Shown: positions 12,101 through 23,631 of the stretch, piece after piece
Layout of the letters: every line of letters starts with the position of its first letter
Position numbering within the stretch: position 1 is the stretch's first letter
Assembly: GCA_022432975.1 (NCBI GenBank)
Contig: CM039503.1
Location: 43,415,869 to 43,479,868 of the forward strand
Length of the DNA stretch: 64,000 nt
Source: Begonia masoniana
Lineage: Eukaryota > Streptophyta > Magnoliopsida > Cucurbitales > Begoniaceae
Direction: 5' to 3'
Translations under genes and position numbers: made by a program
The notes under the pieces: model-generated
The model's input: only the letters and a program-made list of their open reading frames with translations
Told to the model about the DNA's origin: nothing
The model's database searches: none

Positions 12101-12518
12101 ATACCAATGGCTTTTACAATGCCATCATTTCTATCTTTACATTTTCAAAGTCATGAGAAGTGTAGGATGCGAAGAAATCCCTCTTCGAAGTAGCATGTAT
12201 CGAAGTACACTTCAATCATCAACTCGTATCTTGGCAGATGAGATTTACGATGTCTCCATTGTACATAATAAAAAACTCTCAGTCGCTGCGACTACCTTCT
12301 CGCCTTTATCACCTCGTTCGACTTTCTTCTCCTTTTCCTTTGCATTCGAATTCTCCTGAAGAAATTTTCGACAAAAACCTCTGATGTGTCCCTTCTTGCA
12401 CAATATGACACTCAAAGTTGGTAATTTTCTCGACTTGTTTTGACTTCATTATTTATTGTCGAACCTTGCTTTGACTCCTCCTCTTGTTTTCAATGATTAG
12501 AATGTCTGACTGCGAAGT
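9157..12518 (-). pseudogene. Ty1/copia pol relic: protease/integrase, RT, RNase H
   Basis: Read leftwards: GAG-pre-integrase (LWHNRLSHM, about 11820), degenerate integrase, then reverse transcriptase with WVYRLKTE and RYKGRLVVKGYSQ (about 10500), FLHGDLEEEIYM (about 10330) and the active-site box LLLYVDDMLI (about 10090). RNase H ends with HSSENSLDMLTKPL next to the LTR (about 9250). Frames change several times and stops interrupt every domain, so no enzyme can be made. The style (TNT1/Tork-like) is an inference from the motifs. Confidence 0.88.
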
Positions 12519-12523
12519 AGAAC

Positions 12524-15106
12524 TGTCACACCCTAAATCCGTACCCATATTTCCGTAATAAAATTTTTCATTTTAACTTAAGCTTATACTTGAGCGGAAC
12601 TAAATCAGAATTTAAAACGGAATCGAAATCGGACCTCCAAAACATTAAAACAAGACGTTTAATAATTAAATAAAACTTAAAACATTTATTTAAACATTTA
12701 AAATCGTTCAGAAAAGTGGGAGGCAGAATTGGGATTCTGCCCCCAAATTTCAAGCAGCGATCAGGCGCTGTGCATAGCAGCGACTGATCGCTGCCATGCA
12801 TTGATCAAGCAGCGATCGGTCTCTGCTGAAGGCAGAGACCGATCGCTGATGGTGATGATCGCTGCCAAAGCAGCGATCGATCTCTGCCAAAGGCAGAGAT
12901 CGATCGACGCATATGGCTGCCAACGCAGCAAGCAGAGCAGCGATCGATCTATGCTTGCTGCAGAGATCGATCGCTGCACACCTTATGCAGCGATCGCCCA
13001 AGCGATCAGACTTCTCCCTTGTTTCTTCCTTCTGTTTTCGTTCAGTTTCGTTCAATACTTAGCTCTCTGGAATTCAGAGAGCAGAACACAATCTCAGCTC
13101 TCTGGAATCCGTTTCCAGAGAGCAATACACTTCACTTTTCCTTCAACATTTTCACGTTTCATTCATTACATTCATCAACATTATCAACCAACTCATAGCT
13201 TCAATCCCACTCAAACGTATTCTAAACTCAATCGTATTACGGCGGACTTGGCGAAGTCCAACTGCGTGGATAGCTCCAAAAACCGAGCATACCCGTAACC
13301 ATTTAAAATCATTCAAAACACTTCGATAACACTAATTAAACTTTAACAAACATTTTAAATACATTTACCAAACAGTTATAAACCAGGTTTCAAATCGTCC
13401 AAACATAAACCTATTAACCAACCAGACCAAACATCCTAATATATTAATTTACACAATTCATATCACGTCCCCAAAACATATACCTACGTCCCCACGGGTC
13501 AAAACGCGCCTCGACTACTCAGCACACTCCCACGGGCCATCTTTCTTCAACCGATCATGCCTCGGGTGGAGGGATCTCATCCTCACCTGTGTAGAGGTCA
13601 CCTACACCATAAACATAAGTCGTGAGCTTAAGGCGCAGTAGTTTACGTTGAATGCAATGCATGCCATGCGTTTGCAGATCATAAACATGTTTCATACCTT
13701 TCGCTAATCACTTTCATTACATTCCATTCAATTACTTTTACTTCACCGTGGCCACACTCTCGCTGATAGAACGGGGCACATCACGCGATTGGTAGCCCCT
13801 CGTATCTAACCGGGGGGAAGACATGCTCCCAAGCAGCCATTTCTGAACCACCCCACCGTCGACAACAGATTACATCATCCTACATTCGGTCTCCTTTTCC
13901 TTTCATGAAAACATGCATAGAAACCTTTCTTCGTGCTTTCAGAAACATGATGCGTGACATGTGCGATATTATAAAACATAAGCAGAGCATAAAACAAACA
14001 ATAACAAACCTAATCAAAAAACTAAACTAACTACCCATTCAAATTACCCGAAAACACACAAAAACATCTCATATTTCCTCGATCAATACAAATGTATGTG
14101 GGCCAATCGGCCAAAACAAGTCACAGAAACTACCTAAGCCTTAGCAAATCGAGAGCCGTCAGGGGAGCTTGTCACCTAAGCCATTACAACAGAGTTTCCG
14201 TTAAAATAGTTCAACTCCTAAACGTCCATTTACAAAACCTTAACTAAGAATTTCCTTAATATAATATTAACAACTATCGAAGCGATTAAATCAAACAATT
14301 AAGCTCGATAGTCGAATCCAAATTAACGAGTTTTGCCCTAAAGTACCGAAATTAACCGAATTTATAAACATTTCACAAATTGAGTTAAAATCGTCCCATA
14401 CAGGTCCAATACGTTCAAATATATACTAATCAGGCTAACCTATTAATACGAGCCCTAATTCGCATTTTTAACGGATTTAAATCGACAACCAACTTTCTAA
14501 AAATCGTAAAACTTGAAATAAAGGCTCTAGATTAGAACACATACTAGGGTAGCGAAGAGAAGGAAGAAACGCGAAGGAAGGAACGAACGGGAGGGCGAAA
14601 CGGAGTTCGGATCGAACGGAACGTCCTGTCGGCAGAGGAGAGAGCTGCTCTATGGTCTTTGCGCGGGCAGGAGAGAGGAAAGAAGCAGGGAGAAAGAAAA
14701 TATTAGGTTAGGTTTATTTTTTGATTGTGTAAATACTATATTGCCCTTCTCACTAATCTTTTGTTTATCCTCGTTTGGTAATTGGATTTTCGTGCGCGAT
14801 TCTCCAAAATTTTCTATTTCACCAATAATCAACTTCTGATTTGGGGTTTCTAAAAACAAAAACTGTCCGTTCGCAAACGGACCTCGTTACTATTTTACGA
14901 AAACGTCATTTTATATTACGGAGAAACGTAAATTCTCGGAAATTTAGTGTTTGAACTCCTAAAAATCCCATAATTATTCCTAAAATCCATATAAATTATT
15001 AGGATTCTATGACGCTTTTCTTTCGTAAACGGAGGTTAATCTGACATATTTACGAAAATGTCATTTTATATTAAAATAATAATATCCCATAAGTCGGGAT
15101 ATTATA
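12524..15106 (-). mobile_element. Solo LTR (2.58 kb, gypsy-type), TSD AGAAC, inside the copia element
   Basis: Starts TGTCACACCC on the plus strand and ends GATATTATA; AGAAC flanks both sides (12519-12523, 15107-15111). There are no internal genes, so it is a solo LTR left by LTR-LTR recombination. It belongs with 40386-42832 (both hold CGGGTGGAGGGATCTCATCC and GGCCGATTGGCC-type blocks) and with 60285-62874. On its minus strand it carries a splice-like acceptor (GGTGTAG before 13601) and a donor near 14133, like the other copies. Insertion came after the copia element. Confidence 0.9.
12748..12995. repeat. Array of GATCGATC-type palindromes within the LTR
   Basis: About a dozen short palindromes built on CGATCGATC, GCAGCGATCG and GGCAGAGATCGATC alternate within 250 bp. 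Many arms pair with neighbours (GGTCTCTGC...GCAGAGACC). The long open frames here are by-products of this repetition. Confidence 0.8.
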
Positions 15107-15111
15107 AGAAC

Positions 15112-16205
15112 TCATTGACTTTCTTCTCATTCCTCTTTAAGAACACTACTATTGACTATATCCATAGCCAAAACACCATCTGGGGCCGAGTTGGACAACG
15201 ACATTCTGAATGTCTCCCAGAAGTCCAGTAAAGTTCCAAGAAGCATCAACCCTTAAACCTCTTCATCAACTTGATTCTCTTTCCAACCAATTGATGATAA
15301 TTCCCTGAAAGTGTTCATGTGATCAGTCATTGTTTTATCCATTCTGGTACTTCAACCATAGAAGGTTCTTGATCAAATACAATTTGTTATTGCTGGTCTT
15401 CCTAGCGTACAACTCCTTAAGCTTTTTTCACAAAGCTCTGAGCGTTCTTTTTTCACTGACATGGTTGAGGACATTATCATCTACCTACTGCCGAATATAG
15501 CCGCACAACTTGACGATGGCACAATTTCCATTCAACGTCAAATTTATCTGCCAGCTTCGCATTAACAAACACAGGCCAAATAATAGTCTTTCACATAGAG
15601 AAGATCATCCATCTTCCCTTTCCACACATGCTAGTTTGAGCCATTCAACGTGACCATCCGACTTGGGTTACTTTCCATACTTCTGAAACCAGTGTTTGTT
15701 GGTGTTTGATAAAATTTTCTGATCGCCAAACTACTACTTCTCAGGAGTTGATAGTGAGGGTACAGTTTCTGCTTTTCTTCTAACCTATGCTTCTATCCAG
15801 GCATTACAACCAGATTTAATTATAATACAGAAACTGCTGATGGCTTTGAAAAATCCAAATATGCTGAAAAGAAGAGAACAAGAAATTCCTTGATCAGTTT
15901 TGCTCTTCGGGTTCTACTTCTGCGTTCATTCTCTCTCGTCTTCTTCCCCAGCCAATCTTCTGAATCCCAACTCACCTCTGGAACCGAAACTGCTTCTTTC
16001 TGGCGAACGGAAATCGTGATTCTTCATTGTTGGCGGATGACAGTGGCTGACTCTTCGGAACAGAAATGGCTGATCGAGGTTTGACGGAACAACTTTGTTC
16101 CGTGAGTGCGCGGCGATCGACTGCCTATTAGGTAACAGAGTTGAAGAACCCAACCCATTCTTCTCTGACGAAGAAGACGACGGCGCGTAGCTACCTTCTC
16201 TTCTT
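15112..16205 (-). pseudogene. Ty1/copia gag relic and leader
   Basis: On the minus strand, below about 15660, the copia gag start MVTLNGSN.HVWKGKMDDLL is readable, then the W/E-rich UBN2-type capsid region down to about 15250, full of stops. Between gag and the right LTR is the untranslated leader. The gag continues beyond the solo LTR at 12518. Confidence 0.75.
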
Positions 16206-16216
16206 GCTTGATACCA
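16206..16216 (-). promoter_or_regulatory. Primer binding site of the copia element
   Basis: Minus strand TGGTATCAAGC, three bases inside the right (5') LTR. It matches the 3' end of initiator tRNA-Met in its first eight bases, the usual copia primer. Confidence 0.75.
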
Positions 16217-16219
16217 GTT

Positions 16220-16538
16220 TGAAAACTGAAACAACAAACTACATAAATAAAAACAATAAGAATACCTTCTTTTTCGAAAAAGAGGAGTTTCTCTTCTTTC
16301 AACAGAAACCGCAAACACGAACTTCGACTTGAGCAGAGGAGAGCTCAGTGCAGTGGCTTCTCCAACAAGCTTTTCTTTTCAACGTATCTAGATAAAAATA
16401 TGAGCTATATTTTTCAGTGGATTCTTGAACTAGCCTTTCGTGTCTTCACACTCTAATGTTTCTGAAGCTTTCTTCATTTTACTTAATGGACTAACATATT
16501 CAGGATCCTAGCCCATACATTAGGCCCGGATCCCAACA
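16220..16538 (-). mobile_element. 5' LTR of the copia element
   Basis: 319 bp, same length as 8838-9156 with scattered substitutions. On the minus strand it runs from TGTTGGGATCC to AGTTTTCA; followed outside by the target duplicate CCATG. Confidence 0.9.
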
Positions 16539-16543
16539 CCATG

Positions 16544-17749
16544 TTGATCCAATGACTGTTGAAGAAGTAACGAGGTAATGGTGGTAACGCAAGCCCTTTA
16601 TTGACATTCATTTAAATTCAACATTTCTCTTATATTGATTTGAAACAGGCTTGGACGTCCTTCTTCGGGTTTCAAAGTTGGACAAAAGACTTCCTAAAAA
16701 TTCATGGTCACAACACGTCGATGCCACTATTTGCTATATATTATAATTTTTGGTTAACTTATACTTGGTCTTCTAGTAATTGAAAACTTTGAGGATGGAA
16801 ATATTTGCTATATATCATAAGCGTGTATGTGTGTGTTAGGAGTAGGTGAAGGACCAACACTTTTTCTTAGTTAGCATGTTAGTTATTGCTATGTAACATC
16901 CATGTCGCTTTCCACACATGAAAGGTCATGGAGCGCACACTTTCTAACATGTTTTTGGGACATCATTAAGGGTCTTCCATCTGTGTCAAATACACGAGGA
17001 TACATGTTGATGTGTCCAATAGACGTTAAAGTCAAAAACCCAATAAACTAGATTTTTTGTTAGTTTTGCTTACAGGGACATATGAAAAATTGATGGACAC
17101 ATTTTTGGCCCATTTGAGTTACTTCCAAAGCTCTTTTAACTTCAATCAGAGTTGATATCATTAAGTGTACCTGTTTGTTGTGATCGTTTGATTTTAAAAT
17201 TAGTTATCTTGTCCAAACTTCAATAATTCCTATGAAAGGTATTGGATGGAAACTATAATATTTGTTGTTAGAGACTTTTTGCAGTAATGTCATGCTTGCA
17301 TAGAGTATATTCATGTTTGTTCTCAAGTATAGAATTTTCTCTGAGGTCTTGGATTTTAAATTTTCTAATATTTCAGTTCTGTTTTACGTTTAGGATTTTT
17401 TGCTATCAAAATTGGAATAGTCAAATATTATCAAGTGAACATGTGGAAAAGGTAAGGCTCATGGCAAGTGTTGTCAACAGATAATTGTTGTTTAATAGAT
17501 TTGTCACAGCTTTCTCTTTTATGCCACTTCAACATCATTTGCTCACTGATATTAATTTGTGTGGGTTGTGGTTGTAGGCCCTTGAACAAAAAAAATTGCG
17601 GATTAAAATGTTATGCTCACACCTCAACCAAAACTCTTGGTATTTACGATAGGAAATTAAGATACACGAATAAAAATGATTTGACCTTATTGCCTTGTTT
17701 ATAAAAAATAATCAGAGCCGTATTTTGATCAAAACACTTCTCGACAAGC
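16544..17749. other. Non-coding or degenerate; possible exon remnants of a disrupted host gene
   Basis: Just right of the copia insertion a short frame reads VDPMTVEEVT and stops at a GT donor (CGAG/gtaatgg, about 16573). A tract ending AAACAG at 16648 could be the next acceptor. No protein family is recognised. The rest is AT-rich and without a supported gene. Confidence 0.3.
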
Positions 17750-18124
17750 ATGGAGTGTTCTATCAAATCTTCAAAATCTGTCGGACATTATGATAAACTT
17801 GAAAAAACTGTGCAAGTTAAGGAAATTGGTGCTGACTTTTCTAATGACACTGAAACAAGAGTGACCCTGCGAGGTGCGTTTGGATGTGCTAAAAGTTCCC
17901 AATTCATCCAAGCACAAACATAACTTAAGGAAAACTTGGATGTAATATTAAATCCTCCAGAGCGGTCGAAAATCACTTCTCTGGAAGTACTGTCAAAGTT
18001 CCAAAATTATAGAATGGTGTTGGTGTGGAAGAGCAAAGCTGGTCAGCAATCAACAATTATCACTTTAGATCACATACATGAAATCGGTCGGACATACAAC
18101 AAGAACCTGCGTACGATACCTTAA
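17750..18124 (+). pseudogene. Unidentified protein-like reading frame with one in-frame stop
   Basis: From the ATG at 17750 a frame of 125 codons runs to the stop at 18122-18124, broken only by TAA at 17921-17923. The first part (57 codons) is hydrophilic and acidic/basic mixed. The second part contains NPPERSKITSLEVLSKFQNY and ends HEIGRTYNKNLRTIP, which looks like genuine protein rather than random translation. I do not recognise the family. It may be the last exon of the host gene disrupted to its left, or a captured fragment. A parallel frame is also open for part of the first half, so the true frame there is not certain. Confidence 0.4.
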
Positions 18125-18129
18125 TAGGC

Positions 18130-18410
18130 GGAGACCCCTTGTTTATTCTTCACTTTATAAATTAATTTTTAAAAAATATATCAAATGATATTAAATTTAC
18201 TTAAAAATTTTACCACATATTCTTCATATATGGAAAAATAATCAGAAATTTCGTGATTTTCTAACACTTGTACGACTTATTATAATTAAAATAATTACAA
18301 TAAATCATACATGTGTTATAAAATCACAAAATTACATATTATAATAAATCAAAAATTACACGTTACAATAAATACATAAATTACGCATTATAATAAATAT
18401 ATAGTCATTC
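18130..18410. repeat. Decayed relative of the foldback MITE at 51954-52800
   Basis: Contains the same internal words in the same order as 52105-52270 (TTTACCACATATTC, GATTTTCTAACA-type, CGACTTATTATAAT, AAATCATACA). The inverted termini and duplication are not recognisable, so this is a truncated or old relative. Confidence 0.5.
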
Positions 18411-18573
18411 ATTTCTGCCACGGCCGCATGTCAAAAATTCATGCACATAATGAAACCTATATTAAAAAAGAATGGCAGCTTATTTATGAGCGCAATGTTT
18501 TAAATGTAACTGTATCCTGTGCAAATGTGTGAAAACTCATAAATGCGTCCTGGGAAGAAGTACCTGAAGTGGA

Positions 18574-19190
18574 TCATCTGTGAGAACAAGTGTGATTATT
18601 ATGCTCCTGCTGCCAACATATACAACACGACATCGTCGAGTTCTTCCGACTAACTGTCAAAATTGACAGCTCATCAACATCTTGCACTCTTGTCTTCTTT
18701 GGCCTACCAGGTTGGCAATTTCTTTTGGGTGGAAAGATTTCGTTCTCATTTTTTACTGGCGGCCACATTTGGTGGCTGCTACGGGATGAATAACTTGTGA
18801 GTACATCTGCAAATAAGTTTCCCGCTGATAGTATTGATACACGTAATTCTTAGGTGCTTGTCAAAAAAAATGCATGCAGAGAATGAAATGGACACACGAG
18901 ATCTAGTAAGCTCCCACCTGTAACAATTCCACACACACGTATTCATGTTGACAACATATTGTTCATTGCCGTTATAGACCTCAATTTGTGCAGCTCCTAC
19001 AAACATAGGGCTCTAATTTCGAGGTTGCATGTTCTAACTTCCCAAACTTCTTTCTTATGTGCGGACACACGACTCCGTGACGAGGCCAACTTCTCATCGT
19101 TTTTCACTGTCCGAGTCATCAAACACTTTTGGATCATCTCAAGCATGGTCAAGATTGATTTGTCTTGGCAGACAATAGAACTACATTGAA
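18574..19190 (-). pseudogene. MuDR/Mutator-like transposase C-terminal relic
   Basis: The minus strand shows the C-terminal signature of plant MULE transposases: a degenerate SWIM zinc-finger block (YVVNMNTCVWNCYRWELT, about 18950-18900), then PPKRNCQPGRPKKTR (about 18720) and a CCHC-like CCIC...EHNNHTC knuckle (about 18600). The blocks are in different frames, and the catalytic DDE part further right is not recognisable. It is dead. It may have come from the kind of element that could mobilise the Pack-MULE and MITE in this window, but no relationship of ends was shown. Confidence 0.65.
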
Positions 19191-20135
19191 TGACTTACAT
19201 AAATATTCAATCTCATTTCGCACTTGGGAATTGAAGAAATGCATGGCTAGCCCAATATCTAGTAGGTTCTATGCGTCGAAGAGATATGTGGGCATCAAGG
19301 TTAATATGATATAATTTCCTCATTTCTATCTCGAAATAATAACTTATGGTTGCCCTGGCCGTATTCCACATTGCATCTCTGTATACTCTGCTCCGAAATT
19401 AGTTTTTGAAATTTGCGTACATATGCTAGAGACAGTAATGATATTCGGCTGACGGTAATTCATCATGCATAGCAAGCAACAACCCTTGATGTTGCAAAAT
19501 CAACATAGATAATAGACAAAATTCAACTTTTTTACTGTTGCAAAATGATAAGTAATATTGACAAGTTTTTTGTACTTTTATTAAATAAAAATGGTAAGTC
19601 ATATTGATAAGTATTAATATTGATAATTTAGCTGTGAAGTTGTTAATATTTTTCTTGATTTTGTAAACTTTTTCATAATACTACAAATGAATATTCTAAA
19701 ATTTATTATCTCACTTCTCATCTTGTTTCTTCCTATTTTTGTAAATTTAACGTGTAATTTGCACATATCAAAATTTAGATATATTATTAATAAAATATAA
19801 ACAAAATTTAAAAAATATTGGCTCGACATTTTTTTTGTTATGCATGCATCATGGATCCTAAGTATAAATTAAAGAAGTGTATCTTATGCTTAATAGAATT
19901 TTTACTAATTTATATACTGCTATTTTAATTACTAGCGATCAAATAACAAATGAAATTGTTAATTTATATTTTTCTTATTAAATTAAATATTCTAATATTA
20001 GTTGTTCACAACTTTTTTCACACAAATATTTTTATGCTAGTAGTAGTGGTAGTGGAGGTATTATAACTCTACAATGTAGTATTTATGATATATGGAGTGA
20101 ATTATATACGAATTTTTATTGTAGTTCTATACGAA

Positions 20136-20460
20136 ATGAACTTGATATTTATTTTGACATTTGTTATCAATTTTCTCGGAAATAAAACTTTAATATTTTA
20201 GATTGGTGGAAAAGTATTCGACTATATATCTTATTTTTTTTTATAATGACATATAATCTAATAACACATCTAGTATCTACAGTAGTATCAGAGTCTTCTT
20301 TTAGTGTAAGTGGACGTGTATATCATGAACGAAGAGGACAACTTTCAACTTGCACCATATCACGACCCGGAGGTGAGCCTAATAGAACGCTATGTCAGAC
20401 GATTGTCCAATCCAAGACTTGGTTTGTAGTGAAAGACTTGAAGATAATTAAATCCCAAAA
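20136..20460 (+). pseudogene. hAT-family transposase dimerisation-domain relic
   Basis: NELDIYF (about 20136), a stop, then NILDWWKSI (about 20190) and LVSTVVSESSFSVSGRV (about 20268-20318) match the hAT C-terminal dimerisation motif (ELDxYL...DILxWWK...VSTVASESAFSxGGRV). QSKTWF near 20420 fits the usual CTQNWL ending. The rest of the transposase is unreadable; no inverted termini found. Confidence 0.75.
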
Positions 20461-22251
20461 ATTCACACAATAACTATAAATATAATAGTGCGATAATTAA
20501 AAGATAATTCAGTAAGATTTAAAAAATACAAATTCAATTCAGTTAATCTTATACAAATTCACGATATGAGTTCTCACTAGGATTCAAACAAATACTCAGA
20601 CAAGAAAAAAAAAAAAAAAAAACTGCTTCCGAAACTCTAGCTACTCTCTGTTCTTGTTCTTGCCTAGAAAGGGAGAAGGTCGTTTGAAGTGAGTGACTAA
20701 TTTAATAGAAATGTTCTACTAAATGCAATGCATGTAAAACTTCTTTTACCTTTAATTTCAAAACATGATGAGAAAATGAATGGTTTTCAAACATTTTTCA
20801 AAGAAAGCTCATTTCCATTGTTTTAAGAAAACATGCTCCACGAGCAACCGATATGACATTATTTAAAACGTTGTTGTATACATAGACAACTATAATAAAA
20901 TAGACCATTATTGTATTTTTCACTTTAAAATCATGTCACTCGAAAAAGGAGGGTCATACAATAACCTTTTTGGCACACTAATATAAAAAAATGGCGACTG
21001 AAGGTCCAACAACACCTCACGAGCCAAGAAGAAGGTAAAAAGTAATGGTGATTTGAATATCCATTAACGTTACCCAGGTAGCCGGCAAACTCAGCACGAC
21101 ACTTCTTGTAATCCAAAATAAATAAATATATCCTGATCACGTTTAGAGATTTGAAACCCAAGAAGTGCATCAACATCGTCTTATTTCCTATTTTTATAAT
21201 CGTGTAAACAAGTCAACTTTCACACAACAGAAGGTGCACTGAGATAGCCTTGTGATGTTTTGACACCGAAACCGTCCAAAACATCAAAAGTATTTATCCC
21301 CCAGAATATAAATCACAACAATATAAAAAGACCATGCATCAATGGTAAACGTGTAAAACTATGTACATATATGTAAAAAACTGGCATGCTGTCAACCAGA
21401 CTTTGTCAAGTTTTTTATAGGTGATACCTCACCAAAATAAGATTTTTATAAAACAATGATGCAATGCAATGCAAAAAGTATAAAATCATTTCCTCGACGA
21501 TTACCGTTCCTTTTAAGTGCAAGAGCGACGATCTCAAACACCGAGTCAAAATTCACGAACTCATCTGACACTTAGGCGATCTCATTCAACACTAAGAAAA
21601 AACATGGATGAGTCTTATATCGAAACTATGAACCTAAACCAAAATGACCATGCACTTCACCGAGGTGCTACACACCTTGACCAAATTTTTTTTCATTAAG
21701 TATAATACTATGCGGCATAAAAGACCTTGCAGGGGTTGACCCATTGGTCAACACTTATAGGTAGGGGTTAACCCACCACTCGACACTTATAGGCAAGGGT
21801 TGACATCTTCGAGCAAGGTTCGACCTCTAAACCTCTTGGGTCTTGACAATGTCGACACTTAATGTATCGATGAACCTCTCAAAAGGATCAACACCTCGAC
21901 AACGCTGTTGCTAACCATAGGGTTTGAAGTATTGACTAGTCATCTACAACAGTTAACACTTAGGCAATTTACAGTGATGAGAGGTCGCGAAAATTGCCTC
22001 TCTTTGCCATTTCTTGCCTCCATTCGAACAACCAATATACAGAAAACTTAAATCTATCCAAATAGACTAAAAACAACTTATGGAATCGAGTTTCAAAACT
22101 CAAATACGAATCCAATAAAAACCCAACTTTCAAACCTTAAAACGAAGAGAAAAACTTACCAACTATCGAACTGCTTTCGCAAGAGTTGTTAATTGAAGTC
22201 CTACGAACACATCATTGGCTTTAGAATGTGATGATTTCACGATTGAATGAA

Positions 22252-22306
<55 letters not shown>

Positions 22307-22976
22307 CTCCTTGTGGCGTACAAAATAAAGAGGGAGGAAATATAGTTTCCTCCGCTTAAAAAAACAATTTCTTTGTTTTTGTAAATAATAAATTTATTTA
22401 ATATAAATATAATTTATATTAAATAAGATCTATTAAATTGTCATGTTTTAAAGCTCCATCATTATCCAATATTGTACATAAAAATTCCTTCAATTTACCG
22501 ATTGCTTATTTCTTAATTGCACAATAATTTCTTAAATTATTGATTTTGATCAATTGAATAAAATAGGTCAATCCAAGACATGTGACTGTTAACAACACGA
22601 CAAATTTATTTGTGGAATCTAATAATTATAAAAATACTGGTTTTACCCACCCGAACTCGTAGAGTCACTCATTTCCATCTAAGATTGGAACGACACCATG
22701 ACGAGAGAATGACAACGAGAATATAAAATACTTGAATAATTTAAAATTTAGATGTTGAAGATTATATTTTATTTATTACTTTCTATTGTAGTTTGAAGTA
22801 ATTTTTTTTGAACTTGTAATTTTCTTAACATGTTGCAAATGATTGATAAATAATAGATAAAAATTATCTAGTTGAATATATCTAATTTGTAGTTATGCAA
22901 ATGTCAAATTGGCACTGATATATTTTTTATTGATTCATCTAAATAATTTTTTTCTAATTACATGTCATTTTATATA
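20461..22976. other. Intergenic, no gene recognised
   Basis: AT-rich DNA with an A-run (20606-20622), LTR-like words with repeated GTCAACAC/TCGACAC near 21740-21900, and a CT microsatellite. A short minus-strand frame at 20931-21176 has no family I can name. Confidence 0.4.
22254..22303 (+). repeat. (CT)n microsatellite, about 25 units
   Basis: Uninterrupted CT dinucleotide run, a common polymorphic marker type in plants. Confidence 0.97.
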
Positions 22977-23127
22977 GGGCAAAATGCAATTTAGCCCCTA
23001 CAACTAGGTGAAATGGACAATTTACACCGTAAACTTGGATAATTGGCAAGAACAACCTTAATACTTTGATAATGGGCAATATGGCCCCTACCGTCATATT
23101 TTCCGTTAAAAAGTCACGTTTTTTGCA
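22977..23127 (+). repeat. Left terminal inverted repeat of the Pack-MULE
   Basis: 151 bp starting GGGCAAAATG and ending CGTTTTTTGCA; pairs with 36074-36224. Preceded by the duplicate TTTTATATA. Confidence 0.92.
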
Positions 23128-23214
23128 TGTGTTCATTTTTTCTTCTTAAAATGCCTCTATTCCAAAATTGGGTTTCTGCAATAATCGCCATTAAAAAGAT
23201 TAAAACCTTCAAAT

Positions 23215-23319
23215 ATGAGTTTTTTCGGCGATCTCATTTCCCAATTCAACGGAGCTCTACTCAATTCTTTGTTTCCTAAAAATGACAAGCTGGGTTTACG
23301 AAATGTTAACAAGCTATGA
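23215..23319 (+). pseudogene. Short captured coding fragment (MSFFGDLISQFNGALL...)
   Basis: An ATG frame of 34 codons just inside the left repeat. It begins like a real protein N terminus (MSFFGDLISQFNGALLNSLF) and stops at TGA 23317-23319. The family is not recognised. It may be the first exon of a host gene captured by the MULE. Orientation is opposite to the glycosyltransferase piece next to it. Confidence 0.35.
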
Positions 23320-23364
23320 GTGGAGGAGGAACCAGTGGTTGATTTATTACAGAGAGCTTCAAAA

Positions 23365-23631
23365 TTATGAGGAGTTTTTTAAACATTTGATCAAGTCGTT
23401 CAAATTAGAAGACAATGACCTATTTGCTGACACGGCTCTTCTTGCCTTCTCTGCCAGCGCTCTACTTCTGCTTCTCATTTCTTCTACTTCTCCCCCCGCC
23501 ATTAATGTCTTTGTAGCCTTTTCCAGAGCTTCCTTCTTCACGATATCGCTCACCACGTTTGAAATTTGGTACAACGCAACATTACTTTTGATGTCGCAGA
23601 TGCGAGGAACTTCGTCTTTGCAAGCCGACAT
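23365..23631 (-). pseudogene. C-terminal fragment of a plant UDP-glycosyltransferase, captured by the MULE
   Basis: The last 88 residues are an open frame ending in its own TAA. It reads KKEALEKATKTLMAG, EVEEMRSRSRALAEKARRAV and SSNLNDLIKCL, which matches the extreme C terminus of family-1 plant UGTs (usually ...EMRxRAxxLxEMARRAVEEGGSSxxNLxxLI). Full UGTs are about 460-490 residues and transfer sugar from UDP-sugar to small molecules. The catalytic His and the PSPG donor-binding box are absent, so it cannot work. The usual EGGSS reads ANRSLSS. It sits antisense within the Pack-MULE. Confidence 0.75.

Larger units (their letters stand above)
8838..16538 (-). mobile_element. Full-length Ty1/copia retrotransposon, minus strand, TSD CCATG
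   Basis: Two 319 bp LTRs (8838-9156 and 16220-16538) in the same orientation bound the element. The 5 bp CCATG occurs immediately outside both ends (8833-8837 and 16539-16543), proving a single insertion. Gag lies beside the right LTR and RNase H beside the left, so transcription runs leftwards. A solo LTR (12524-15106) was added later; without it the element is about 5.1 kb, normal for copia. Many stops and frameshifts in gag-pol and clear LTR divergence make it dead and fairly old. Confidence 0.93.

Noticed and set aside
12729..13298. 189-codon plus-strand frame and two overlapping minus frames
   Set aside because: Produced by GATCGATC palindromes, which are open in several frames on both strands; lies in a solo LTR.
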